The translations under genes were made by a program, and so were the position numbers. A stretch of 29,781 nt of DNA. Source: Nemertoderma westbladi. Taxonomy: Eukaryota; Xenacoelomorpha; Nemertodermatida; Nemertodermatidae. Location of the stretch: positions 1-29,781 of the forward strand of contig JAUCBJ010009021.1 in assembly GCA_032718475.1 (NCBI GenBank), in the 5' to 3' direction. A model generated the notes under the pieces. The model had not been told where the DNA came from. It made no database searches and saw only the letters and a list, made by a program, of their open reading frames with translations. Below, in pieces: positions 18,228-27,564 of this stretch; within the stretch, counting starts at the first letter, position 1; the number at the start of each line of letters is the position of its first letter.

Positions 18228-19541
18228 TTACGTTGGGGAGTCCCTAGATGTTTGTTGGATTAGGGAGGTGGTCGTGGGAAGAGTATCTTGCCTTCCATAG
18301 TTTCCGGACAGTTCTCGGTCTCTTTCCAGTAAACATAAACGACCAACTGGGCGATTGAGTTGTTGTGTTTCGAATACAATTCCAGGTTTCCTCTTCGTCC
18401 TGGAATAGTGACGATAGAAACATCGCTTCAAATACACGACGGCCTTACAAAGCCGATTCCAGGATCTATAGTGGTCCATCGCTCCCGGCAGGAGAGGTGA
18501 GAGTCCCTGCGAGACGTCTGGTGTTCCAGATCTCCAGTCTCTCTCTCTGATCTCCACAACAGATCGGTTCGCGGTGGGGGAGTTTAGATCCACAGCGTCG
18601 TCCCTGGAAATGTGTAGTACAGACAGATCTAGCACGGGTTTAAATAACCTTGATTTACTCGTCCGGGTTTTAGGTTTGACTTTCTCCGCTCCCTTGGCTT
18701 GTCTAATCTCAGACGTGGTAAGATGGGGAGGCCATTCATCTTCTTTACTTAGGAAGTCGGGTCCACCTAACCAGTCTGGAGTATCTGTCAGTTCTTGAGG
18801 AGTTGCTCCTCTGGAAGCGATGTCGGCTAGATTAATCGTCTCAGGGCAATGTCTCCATTGATCTACATTAGAGTTAATATCGTCATTATCTGAGGAGTAT
18901 GGTGTTCCCTCAGTTGTGGTCGTCTCTCCCTCACTGATGTCTTCTTCCCATTCACTCTCCTGATGGACCTGATCTTTGGGTAGCCTTTCTAGGAGTGTCC
19001 TACGGGAAGGTCCAGTGAGGTACCAACCTACTCTTGTTCTTCCCGCATAGGTTTGCAATGGTTGCGGTCGAGCAGGCCGTTTCTCTAATGTCTCAAGCGC
19101 CTCATGCGCATTTTGGCCGATGAGTATCTGTACCCCTGGGTAGTCGGTGTTGAATCTAGGTATCTCATGCTGCTGGGTGAAATCGTCTTCATCCCAGTTA
19201 TAAGGTTCCACTTGGCTGGTAGCGAAGTTCTTTATCGCCACCATTTTTACTAACCTTATACTGTGTTCTCCTAGTTCATCCTGGGGGGTGGACAACGCGC
19301 CTACATAGTAGTCTGTAGCTACTGTAGATTTCCAAACCTGCATAATTCCTGAAAGGTTCAACTTAGTTCGGAACTTGGGTTGTCCAGCAAAGATGTCTTC
19401 GGCTAGTTCTTTGTCGATGAATGTTCCTGTGCTGCCGGAGTCAAGGAGGGCGTTCACTATATAGCTCTTTTTAGCCCGTGGACTCTCAACTGCACTACGG
19501 GAAATTCTCGGATTCCTACGTTGGAAGTTGGCGCTTTCCAA
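18228..19541 (-). CDS. Element A pol remnant: DUF1758-type aspartic protease fused to RNase H tail
   Basis: Residues 30-180 are a Pao-type retropepsin (DUF1758). ALLDSGSTGTFID at 31-43 carries the catalytic Asp in DSGS, VQILIGQNA is at 137-145, and GWYLTGP at 172-178 is the family's closing motif. It cleaves Gag and Pol. At about 185-222 (plus-strand 18870-18990) the sequence jumps to DQWRHCPETINLADIASRG and PDFLSKEDEWP, the end of BEL RNase H, so RT and most of RNase H (including the YVDD-type site) are deleted. WNRLCKAVVYLKRCF then resembles the RNase H-integrase linker. The frame opens at TTG, not ATG, and follows gag in the same frame after two TGA codons. A neighbouring frame (about 19620-19460) holds what looks like the true protease N-terminus (PLTIPDRQP…VVQLRVHG), so there are two opposite frameshifts here. 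Confidence 0.85.
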   Translation of the reverse strand: MESANFQRRNPRISRSAVESPRAKKSYIVNALLDSGSTGTFIDKELAEDIFAGQPKFRTKLNLSGIMQVWKSTVATDYYVGALSTPQDELGEHSIRLVKMVAIKNFATSQVEPYNWDEDDFTQQHEIPRFNTDYPGVQILIGQNAHEALETLEKRPARPQPLQTYAGRTRVGWYLTGPSRRTLLERLPKDQVHQESEWEEDISEGETTTTEGTPYSSDNDDINSNVDQWRHCPETINLADIASRGATPQELTDTPDWLGGPDFLSKEDEWPPHLTTSEIRQAKGAEKVKPKTRTSKSRLFKPVLDLSVLHISRDDAVDLNSPTANRSVVEIRERDWRSGTPDVSQGLSPLLPGAMDHYRSWNRLCKAVVYLKRCFYRHYSRTKRKPGIVFETQQLNRPVGRLCLLERDRELSGNYGRQDTLPTTTSLIQQTSRDSPT

Positions 19542-19574
19542 GATGGTTGTCGGTCAGGAATAGTTAGGGGGAGC

Positions 19575-22454
19575 TCACTGTCGGTTTCCTTTCTCATACG
19601 TAAGTGCTCGATACACTGCGGTATTTATTAGGTAACAGGATTCGTTTTCGTCGGAGAATTCATCCGTATAGAATCCTTCCATCTCAGAACTTTGGTCAGT
19701 GTCGTTCACATCACTGAATTGGACATGTAGTTCGGACTCACTTACCTGACTCGGGCTGTTTCTTTCGAATTCAGTGTGCAACAAGATATGATGTTTCGCG
19801 CCGCACTTTGCACACCTTGCGTCGGAGTAACAGGTTCGCCGTTGGTGTCCTTGTCTGAGGCAATTATAACACAACCGCTTATCCCACATGACTTCACGTC
19901 TATCTTTTAGTGATTTCTTTAGAAATTCATCACACACACTTAAACGGTGGGGCCCGTCGCACAGCGCACATTTTGGTTTGATGTTACTCACCTTACCTTG
20001 GGTAACGTTGTGCACTCTCGTTCTTTCCTCGGGCTTTCTTCCGTGAACTCTATTAGGAGACGTAGGAGGAGTTTTTGTTACCTGTTCTCTCCTGTCATTG
20101 GTTCGAGACTTAAATTTACTTACGTCTTTAGGCGCTTTGTTGACATAGTAAGATCTTTCAGTGTCTTTCCCGCTGTCCTCTTCTTGAGAAGCCTGGCTTT
20201 CGCCGTCGTCTGTATAACACACTGGTGTTACCTTTCTCCTAGAAACGGGTTTCTCACTTACCTTATTTTCCGGTGTCTTCTCTCTGGACTGCTTTAGGAG
20301 CTGTAATTTTACCTCTCCATCTAAGAATGACATGAGATCAGCCATGGTAGGGTCTCTTCGTTGTTGTTCCATCATATATAAGACTTTCTTGTCCCAGCGT
20401 GTACCTACTCCACCCTTTGGTAAAGTAGAGGCCATGGCTCCAATAACCATAGAACTCTGATATTCATGAGACTTACCTAGCCAATCTAATTGTCTACATA
20501 TCTCCTGAATCTCATCGGAAAACTCTATAATCCCGCTGCTAATGAACTTTCGGGGCGCTACCAATTTTGCATACAAATACCTAGCTATGTTATTCCTATT
20601 ACCATACCTGATGTTTAGTGTATTCCAAACTTGTCTTAATCCATCTGGATGTCCAATAAACTTTAACGCCATTAACTTGGGAGATCCTTCCAAGCACTCG
20701 ATGAGGAATCTAAGTTTCTCTCCATTAGATAGCATGGAGTTCTGTATGTTATCTTTGTAATATTCATTAAAAGGTAACCATTTCATCTCATCTCCATTGA
20801 ACTTGACTATCTCTCCCACCTTTACCGCTTGACGGGCTTCGGTTCTAGCCATTTGACGCGTAAAACTTTCTTGGGCCATCGTATTATTTAATATCGAGTT
20901 ATCGGTATATAAATTTCTCGGATTATTATCAAGTCTATATGGAACATCATTGTCAACAGGTTTATAATTACCCTTAATAGGGTTTACTATAGGAGTTTCT
21001 ACTTCACTAGCAGTATAGATGCGTGTAGGCTCCACACCTTGCGCATGAAATACTTCAGACCTAACAGGTTGACATATTGTTACAGGGGGTGGTGGTATAC
21101 CCTTTTGTATATTTACCAATTTATCGCGTTCTAACGCGATACTCTGCTGCACTTCTTGCAACTCTAACCTACCCTCTCTGACTGTTCCCTTTAACTGCTG
21201 AACAGTCCCTTCCATCTCCCGGACCTGCTGAGAGGAACACAAACGGTGTTCCCTCAGCTGCCCGAGCAGGAGACCCACCTCCCGCCGTCCCTCATCCACC
21301 CACTCTACCGCCGAAGCGGGAGCCGCCAACATAGTAGCGGGTAGACGAGGGACAACGGGCGACAAATCATTGATATTTCGCTCGGAGTCCAGGACAGGAA
21401 CTGTCTCAGGGGCAGTTCTGCTGGGCACAGGTAGTTTAGTGCTGTGCAAAGGGAATTTAGAGGTAGGTTCTGGGAGTACAGGTGTCTCTATCACCAAAGG
21501 GGTGGCTTCGAGAACAGGCCTAATTATTTCAGGCTCATCTACTATAGTAGGGAGTCTTTCTACTTTAATAATTTGGTCTGTGGGTTCTGTACTACCTAAG
21601 TCTGTGCTAGCTAGTTGCCTTCTCACAGCTGGGGGCAAATCAGGCAATTTCTGACGGTGAGGCATTCTTCTACGTCTGTTGGAACGAGATCTATTTCCTC
21701 CGCCTTCAGGGTCGGTGGTATCGCCTTCATCCGATGATGTAAAGCCCTGTCGCTTGGGGGTGGATCGACTTATCATCTGCCACTGAGTAGCTGTTCTCTG
21801 TTTATCTATGTAGTCTTGCTTCTCTTGCAGATTTTCCAACTCTAGTTGGGTGGTCTCTTCAGATGCTCTCCGTTCTGCTTCTGCCACTGCTATCTTTCTT
21901 TCCGCTTCTGCCGCTTTTCTTTCCGCTTCTGCCGCTTTTCTTTCCACTTCTGCCGCTGCCTCTGCCGCTTTTCTTTCCACTTCTGCCGCTTTTCTTTCCG
22001 CTTCTGCCGCTGCCTCTACCGCTTTTCTTTCCACTTCTGCCGCTTTTCTTTCCGCTTCTGCCGCTGCCTCTACCGCTTTTCTTTCCACTTCTGCCGCTTT
22101 TCTTTCCGCTTCTGCCGCTTTTCTTTCCGCTTCTGCCGCTGCCACTGCCGCTGCTGCTGTCTTTCTGTCTTCTATACTTTTCTTTACTTGTTCTTCTTGG
22201 ACCCTAGCGATGCGGCTGCTTTCATCAAATTTAGCTTGGTTTGCAGCTAACATTTCCGCATCTATTGCGTCCAGCACAAACTTGGCTCCTTCACTATTAG
22301 GGCGAAGTCCAGCCAGCCTTCTCCTCAACTCTTCGTCACCTAGAAATAGGTTGATAGTCTGACAGATAGATGTCAATAGCGTCCTTCTTCTGCGGTTTCT
22401 CTGCTGTCGCTTCGCTTTCCACTTGAGAAAAGGTGGCGTATGTTGATTCTCCAT
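19575..22454 (-). CDS. gag: Element A Gag: coiled coil, DUF1759 capsid, three zinc knuckles
   Basis: A 959-residue structural polyprotein that would form the particle and package RNA. In order: a basic N-terminus (KWKAKRQQRNRRRR, 11-24); a long Ala/Glu/Lys/Arg coiled coil (about 75-205) of seven-residue repeats such as KAAEAER; a disordered Ser/Pro/Arg part with a second helix before residue 480; the BEL Gag domain DUF1759 (about 550-720, with KFNGDEMKWLPFNEYY and LVAPRKF); then zinc knuckles at about 835-895: CALCDGPHRLSVC, CYNCLRQGHQRRTC and CAKCGAKHH. BEL Gags are usually much shorter before DUF1759. ATG at 22454 sits in good context (ACCCATGG) and overlaps the end of ORF1 by 119 bases in the +1 frame. 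It could start there or be reached by frameshift from ORF1. Confidence 0.92.
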   Translation of the reverse strand: MENQHTPPFLKWKAKRQQRNRRRRTLLTSICQTINLFLGDEELRRRLAGLRPNSEGAKFVLDAIDAEMLAANQAKFDESSRIARVQEEQVKKSIEDRKTAAAAVAAAEAERKAAEAERKAAEVERKAVEAAAEAERKAAEVERKAVEAAAEAERKAAEVERKAAEAAAEVERKAAEAERKAAEAERKIAVAEAERRASEETTQLELENLQEKQDYIDKQRTATQWQMISRSTPKRQGFTSSDEGDTTDPEGGGNRSRSNRRRRMPHRQKLPDLPPAVRRQLASTDLGSTEPTDQIIKVERLPTIVDEPEIIRPVLEATPLVIETPVLPEPTSKFPLHSTKLPVPSRTAPETVPVLDSERNINDLSPVVPRLPATMLAAPASAVEWVDEGRREVGLLLGQLREHRLCSSQQVREMEGTVQQLKGTVREGRLELQEVQQSIALERDKLVNIQKGIPPPPVTICQPVRSEVFHAQGVEPTRIYTASEVETPIVNPIKGNYKPVDNDVPYRLDNNPRNLYTDNSILNNTMAQESFTRQMARTEARQAVKVGEIVKFNGDEMKWLPFNEYYKDNIQNSMLSNGEKLRFLIECLEGSPKLMALKFIGHPDGLRQVWNTLNIRYGNRNNIARYLYAKLVAPRKFISSGIIEFSDEIQEICRQLDWLGKSHEYQSSMVIGAMASTLPKGGVGTRWDKKVLYMMEQQRRDPTMADLMSFLDGEVKLQLLKQSREKTPENKVSEKPVSRRKVTPVCYTDDGESQASQEEDSGKDTERSYYVNKAPKDVSKFKSRTNDRREQVTKTPPTSPNRVHGRKPEERTRVHNVTQGKVSNIKPKCALCDGPHRLSVCDEFLKKSLKDRREVMWDKRLCYNCLRQGHQRRTCYSDARCAKCGAKHHILLHTEFERNSPSQVSESELHVQFSDVNDTDQSSEMEGFYTDEFSDENESCYLINTAVYRALTYEKGNRQ
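21876..22157 (-). repeat. 21-bp heptad-coding minisatellite within gag
   Basis: On the coding strand the DNA repeats AAAGCGGCAGAAGCGGAAAGA-like 21-mers, each one coiled-coil heptad (KAAEAER or KAAEVER). A longer 54-base unit (18 residues) repeats about three times. Length change in 21-base steps would lengthen the coiled coil without breaking frame or heptad phase. On the plus strand the same DNA gives spurious Ser/Ala/Phe frames. Confidence 0.9.
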
Positions 22455-23337
22455 GGGTTGAGCGCTCAGCCAGCTGAGATTTCCACTGGGCCGTTCCTTG
22501 AACCTTGAGACCCACCCGCTGGAACCAAGCCTTTACGGCAACTTGCAACGACGTGTCTTGTCTTCTTTTCGAAGCTTCCTCATAGGCCGATAGGATTAGT
22601 CTGATTCTTAGAATTCTTTCTCTAACTTGATAAAGCAGCTCTCCCTGCTCTTGAGGTCCTTGGGGTTGTCGAAACAGTTGTTCCTCTAATCGCTCCAAAG
22701 AGCTGAAGAATCCCTGTACATATCCTGCTGCCGACCTCTTCCACACAGCTGGATCACTAGTGTCTTTTGTCACTCCCATCCTGTGTATGTCTTCCCAGGC
22801 AGCTTCCGATAAGTCAAACGGGAGTCCGGGTCCGGGGAAGTTCCATTGCGACTCGACAATAGACTTCAGTTCCTCCCTTGTGTATCCCGCATAACTGTCC
22901 TTGGTCGATCGCTTACTTCTCGCCCAATCAATTTGGTGTTCCTCCACCGCAATCAATACCCTAGTGAGTACGGCTGCAGGAAGAATGAGAAGGGGATCCG
23001 AATAAACCGCATCTGCCATCTTTGCTCCGCGCTCGGGTGTCAACTCTACAGCATCTGAACTACTGGAGCTATCGGGCCGCTGAGAAATAAGTTCTCGGCT
23101 AGGGTGTTGCTGCTGTTTGACAGCTGCTTCTTGATCCCGCTTGACTTGAGCCCGAGTGCCTATGATAGACCTACGGTGTTGGACTAGCCTAGGGTCTGAT
23201 ACTACTACTGGAGGGATGATCTTTCTTACAGTAGGAGGTGAGTTGAACTTCGGTCTCAAACGTTCAGCACTCCTATCTGGGTCACAGATGGTTGTATCTA
23301 GGAGACTGTCTGACAGGTTTTGCTTTGTGTCAGACAT
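22336..23337 (-). CDS. Element A ORF1, 333 aa, unknown, upstream of gag
   Basis: ATG at 23337-23335 opens an intact 333-codon frame before gag. Residues 1-110 are polar and Ser/Pro/Arg-rich (probably disordered). Residues 110-290 look folded and helical, with conserved-looking Trp (DWARSKRS, SQWNFPGPG, AAWEDIHRMG, KAWFQRVG) and an RLEEQLFRQP helix. The tail is acidic. It ends TAG/TGA-type stop at 22336 inside the gag start. BEL/Pao elements normally begin with Gag, so this is an extra protein or a long N-terminal Gag extension reached through +1 frameshifting. No domain is recognised. Composition and codon use resemble the adjacent gag, so it belongs to the element. Confidence 0.75.
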   Translation of the reverse strand: MSDTKQNLSDSLLDTTICDPDRSAERLRPKFNSPPTVRKIIPPVVVSDPRLVQHRRSIIGTRAQVKRDQEAAVKQQQHPSRELISQRPDSSSSSDAVELTPERGAKMADAVYSDPLLILPAAVLTRVLIAVEEHQIDWARSKRSTKDSYAGYTREELKSIVESQWNFPGPGLPFDLSEAAWEDIHRMGVTKDTSDPAVWKRSAAGYVQGFFSSLERLEEQLFRQPQGPQEQGELLYQVRERILRIRLILSAYEEASKRRQDTSLQVAVKAWFQRVGLKVQGTAQWKSQLAERSTHGESTYATFSQVESEATAEKPQKKDAIDIYLSDYQPISR

Positions 23338-23474
23338 GTTTGTTTGTACAGTTGAATGCCTACTGCTATATTACAGTTAAAGCAAGTCTAGTAATTCAGT
23401 ATCAACTGTTAGCCTAGTAATTAATTACCGATATCGTTACTCAGTGTAACGTGATATATATACAATATATTAGA

Positions 23475-23723
23475 ATACCGGTATACACTTATAGATATAT
23501 ATAAGTATTATTACAGACTAGGTTTGTCACAGAATACCGGTATATAATTTCAGCACAAATATATAAAAATATATAATAAGCCTATCGTGAATACCGGTAT
23601 ACAACTTACACTTATAGTATATAAGTATAATTATAAACTAGAATTAATTACAGAATACCGGTATATAATTTCAGCTCAAATTTATAGAAATAAATATAAT
23701 AAGCCTATTGTAAATACCGGTAT
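23475..23723 (-). repeat. Leader array of five ATACCGGTAT palindromes
   Basis: Perfect decamers at 23475, 23534, 23591, 23655 and 23714, 57-64 bases apart, lie within a ~120-bp unit present twice (CACTTATAG…TATATAAGTAT…ATACCGGTATATAATTTCAGC…AATATAATAAGCCTAT). The array lies 140-390 bases before the ORF1 start, in the untranslated leader of element A. Confidence 0.85.
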
Positions 23724-25252
23724 GTCAATTATTTTAGAATAATTGAATTTCTGAATTTTAGGGGTTACTTGGTTACTTTACTTTACTTTATTACCGTTAT
23801 TTAAGCAGTAGTCCAACTGATATTAAGACCTAATTGTTGTATGACAGGCCTACTATTTTATAAATCGGTTTGAGTTGATTTATAATATATATACCCGTTT
23901 AATGGGTTTTGTTACAATATTTGAAATAAATGTTATTATTTCTGGGAAGGAGTCACTACACAGAAGCTGTACGCTCTCAGTGGAGTGCTACTTGTTGGAC
24001 ACTAAAACAAATAATTCTACTTGCCTAAGTTACTTATTACTACAAATTATGTACAATTGCGGGGTGAGATTACAATCTCTAAATAAACACAAAAATTACA
24101 CGTACGAATTTTTTAGGGTTAATTTTACAAGAAATCTACAAACCAGCCTAACAAGGGGTTAGAATTTCTGGTTATTACAAATGGACAGGATACTTCGGTA
24201 TTTGAAAATAATAAAGCAGTAGTAAATATATTGCGTTGTCTAGATAGGAAAAATACCACTGTCTGACGACTTATAGCCGTAGCGCTATAAGTACTACATT
24301 ATGTACACAGAGTGTTCCTACCTAGAAGTTAATTACCGCAGCCTACTATAGCTAACGTGCCTATTAACCACTTTACAACACAAATATACTGCCTACACAC
24401 TAATTACCTTCGGAAAGCACTGTACACTAAACCCTAAATTAGGTACAAGTACTTATACAACAAATAACCAGCAGTTAAAAATACTTGTACAGCTAAAAGA
24501 ACCACGGTATCTGCCGGAGTGACCAGAGCATAAAATCACCAGTCTTTACCTACGCCAAACAGCCCTGATGTAGTACCGGGGTTAATTTAACTATAACGGT
24601 ATGTATAACAAGCACAATTACTGTAGGAATAAACTTGGGGGTATGAATGTTGCGAATAATCGCATAAACTCTGAATAATAAATATTACGCTACCCGTACA
24701 GACTACACAAACAAAATACAAACCAAATGCTGGCAGACTACTATCAAGCCTAAATAAACTACAGTATATGCAGACTCCGAAATGGTTAGTTAGTATGCGT
24801 TCTAACCGAGTAGTACGACTTATTCTTTCGGGGGGGGGGGGGGATTTACCTTACAGCACTGGATGCCCCCACGTTCCTAACTAGTACTTTATCGGACATA
24901 CACTCTACACACACTGCAATCTCTTCAGACCTGACAACAGCCAGACAACAATCCAGCCTACAAATTATTTGTACAATTTGAGCGGGCTTACACGCCTTCT
25001 GCTCAATATTAACTTACAAATAAATAAAACTGACAGAAATAAGTAAAATCCCAATAAAAAACCAGGGCGGCCGTCCCTGATTAAATATCAAGACCTACCG
25101 GTATATAATTATCAAAATCGAATAATACTGATGTACCTGTACTGCTGTAAGTACCGGTTCGGGTGGTTAGGTAGTCAGGCCTACTGGTTACCGGTCGACC
25201 GGTACTTTTCGCTTTATTGCCTACGTTGCAATAAAGAAGCTATAACTGTTAT
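23724..25252 (-). other. Element A 5' leader, noncoding
   Basis: About 1.5 kb without a credible ORF between the 5' LTR and the palindrome array; the total leader to ORF1 is 1.9 kb, very long for a BEL element. It has a 14-G run at 24830-24843 and scattered TACCGGTA motifs. No standard tRNA primer-binding sequence was identified next to the LTR. Confidence 0.6.
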
Positions 25253-26425
25253 TGTTCGCGCTTTTAGACCTTTAGCAGTTTAACCTGCCAAATTTAGGTG
25301 TCTTCTAGGTTATAAATCGACTTTAGCCTATAACAAGTATTTGATACACATAAAGTTACATTAGCCGAAGCCAGCCTATGCGCGATCATTCACCCACGGT
25401 TAAGGGAGACTGGATTCGGATGCTCTGACCTTATTGCGGTGTAGGCCTACTGTACTATTCGATTGATCGTTAATATATAATCTCTGACAAATATTATTCA
25501 CTTTCGGGAAATATTAACAGTTCCTTTAGGACGTGGCGCTCTAAGTATGTAAACAGAGTTATGACTTACACTAAACACAACGGGATGGCTAATGATTTAC
25601 GTATAAAGCGCATTCTTTAGGAAATGCTTTGTTATCTATCACACTCATGCACACTACCGCACACTGCTGCACACTGATCTGCCGACCTTCACTAATTTTA
25701 ATCATATATAAGGAGAACAGCAACTGACACATGTAGGGTCTATGAAATAGCATTCAATTCACTCCAAAACCACTATAATGTAAGTCGCAATTGCTATATG
25801 TAACCGGTCTCTCTAACCTTCAGTATATCAAGAAGATTGGGGTTTTCTGATTATTTATCGATATTCTCCAAATATAACAATATTCCATCAACTGATACAA
25901 TTAATAACCGACAGTAAATAGCAGTAAAATAATGCGGTGTTTGTATGTGATCAGGTTTGTGATCAGTTCGTTAGATAGAATAACAGTTATACGTTTCTAT
26001 GATCAAAGCCGTTCTAATGTTTGGCTAAAGTCTGAAACACAGAATAATTCCACAGCCGATGTTCTGGGCTCAGGAAAAAAGGTAAACAAAGACCATAATG
26101 CATTGCGCGATTTCCCGGAGGCTTCTGTGCAAATAAAATGAAAATCGCTCTGATTGGTCGAGCCGAACAAAGAACAAAGAAAAGCTATACGTGGACATAT
26201 CAGCTGATAGATGTCGTCATCTGAACTACACTGTATCAAGAGTATTTTGGCGTATTGCGGCATAAAATCGCTAGTTATGTCCGCTAAAGTACACATACAG
26301 AAAAATTGCTTTTTATGTCCACTAAAACACCTACACAGTAAGAAAACGGCTTTTTATGTCCGCTAAAACACCTACAGAGTACTTTGCGGGAAAAATGACT
26401 AGCTAGATCCGCAAAAGCCTTTACA
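25253..26425 (-). repeat. Element A 5' LTR
   Basis: Partner of 13747-14915, same orientation, with TG and CA ends and the same three ~40-bp direct repeats (about 26271-26380). The copies differ by scattered substitutions and a small cluster near 25855-25870 (GATATTCTCCAAATA against GATATCGATATAA). Confidence 0.92.
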
Positions 26426-26430
26426 GAGAT
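26426..26430 (+). repeat. Target site duplication GAGAT (right)
   Basis: Matches 13742-13746 exactly and marks the outer edge of element A. Confidence 0.9.
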
Positions 26431-26634
26431 CCAGCTTCACACTACAGCTGAGCAATAGGTATGAGGCTCTTGCATCTGATGCGGCATCTATCCCATCATA
26501 GTAGACATGTACCGTACAACAAGAGTCCCACAAGAAATGAAAACAAATAAGTTGGTGCCAGTTCCCAAGAAGGGCAACCTATCACTCTATGGTTATTTTC
26601 GGGGAATCTCATTGATCTCGATTGCTGCAAAGCT
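26431..26634 (+). pseudogene. LINE A: linker and start of reverse transcriptase
   Basis: Directly after the GAGAT duplication one frame reads SFTLQLSNRYEALASD, typical of the segment after the LINE endonuclease. After two stops a second frame reads LVPVPKKGNLS…RGISLISIAAKLY, RT motifs 0-1. Roughly 150 residues usually lie between the two, so LINE A has an internal deletion near 26480-26500 as well as frame changes. The RT frame runs into the ATACA duplication of LINE B and resumes at 27565. Confidence 0.85.
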
Positions 26635-26639
26635 ATACA
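26635..26639 (+). repeat. Target site duplication ATACA (left; right copy 27560-27564)
   Basis: ATACA flanks the LINE B insertion on both sides. Removing the insertion plus one copy joins KLY to NRILLNRIRDP in a single frame. Confidence 0.85.
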
Positions 26640-27559
26640 TAAGTAAGATAAGTAAGATAAGTAAATCTTTAATGTCTGGGGCTTTCGCCCCCAGCCGCTA
26701 TGCGACTTATCAGACAAATTGACACAAATCACAATGGATAACTAACAGCAAAAACAACAAACCGCACCGAAACAAGCAGCACCTGAATATACCGCATAAA
26801 CACTACCTAAACAAACACTAACTAAATATAAAAAAAAAAAATAATGCACTGCGCCCTAAAGGCCCTACCAAAAATATATAATACAAAATTATTATCTGAG
26901 AATTCTAATTTTTTATTTTATTATTATTATTTTTTTTTATGTCTAATTTTATTGTATTATTCTATTTTATTTACTTATTTAGTAAATCCTGTCTCTGTAT
27001 CCATAAATCCCTAGTTGCTTTAGCTAGTTTTAATTGATTATTTTCCATGAGCCTTACAAGACGATCACACGAGAGATCGGTTCCGTTCAACAATTCTCCT
27101 CTTTGAAGGGCTGGACACTCAAAAAGAAAGTGAACCTCGGACTCGATGTTCTGAGTGTTACATTGCCGACAGACCCTGTCATTCAATGCCTTTCCCTAGA
27201 ACCTTCCAGTCTCAATTGCTAGTGGAAGTATCCCGCAACGGAGCTGCGCCATTGTTGATCGTATCGACTTGTTCAGGCTACTTTTAACGTAGGGTTCTAA
27301 ACTGTAAATGATGATTTAAAGGTTCCATAGGTTCTAAGTTTTGGCTTTAAATCAATTTCTGTTAGCCACATATTACAGGTATTTACATACATTTATGTTA
27401 CAGGTTACTTTACCGTCATAAATATTTGATAGATTTAATTTATCAAAAATTGATTTAATTTTGCTACACCAGCCAGTGTTTGAACTGTATTCACTCTCAA
27501 ATATTTGCTTGGGTATTCTAGAGATATCCAATTCAATTAACCTATTCCATAATTCCATA
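26640..27559 (-). mobile_element. LINE B: 5'-truncated non-LTR retrotransposon insertion
   Basis: 920 bp on the minus strand. From its truncated 5' end it encodes the C-terminus of a LINE polyprotein: MELWNRLIELD…ESEYS, then (27330-26971) SLNKSIRSTMAQLRCGILPL, a stop (TAG near 27198) in place of one residue, and the terminal zinc finger with CRQCN and HFLFECP (zf-RVT-like, Cys-Cys-His-Cys) ending at 26971. A frame change or gap lies between 27373 and 27300. A ~330-bp 3' UTR ends in TTAC/CTTA microsatellite, seen on the plus strand as TAAGTAAGATAAGTAAG at 26640-26665. Tail plus 5' truncation plus 5-bp duplication is classic target-primed insertion. Confidence 0.88.
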
Positions 27560-27564
27560 ATACA

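Larger units (their letters stand above)
13747..26425 (-). mobile_element. Element A: BEL/Pao-type LTR retrotransposon, 12.7 kb, non-autonomous
   Basis: Two direct repeats of 1169 and 1173 bp, both starting TGTTCGCGC and ending TTTACA, bracket the region, with GAGAT on each side. ORFs, and the purine-rich block beside the left LTR, show that the element reads on the minus strand. Order in that sense: 5' LTR (25253-26425), 1.9-kb leader with palindromic repeats, ORF1 (23337-22336), gag (22454-19575), protease fused to an RNase H tail (to 18228), 1.7-kb AT-rich spacer, unknown 3' coding block (16538-14993), polypurine-like tract, 3' LTR (13747-14915). RT and the integrase core are absent. The LTRs differ at roughly 25-30 positions by eye (about 2-3%), so the insertion is moderately young. 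It interrupts LINE A. Confidence 0.92.

Noticed and set aside
21846-22362. Plus-strand open frames rich in Ser/Ala or Phe/Pro/Leu
   Set aside because: They are antisense shadows of the heptad-coding repeat in gag; the low-complexity products follow from the DNA repeat.
25228-25252. tRNA primer-binding site next to the element A 5' LTR
   Set aside because: The minus-strand sequence starts ATAACAGTTATAGC with no TGG and no tRNA 3' end complement that I recognise.
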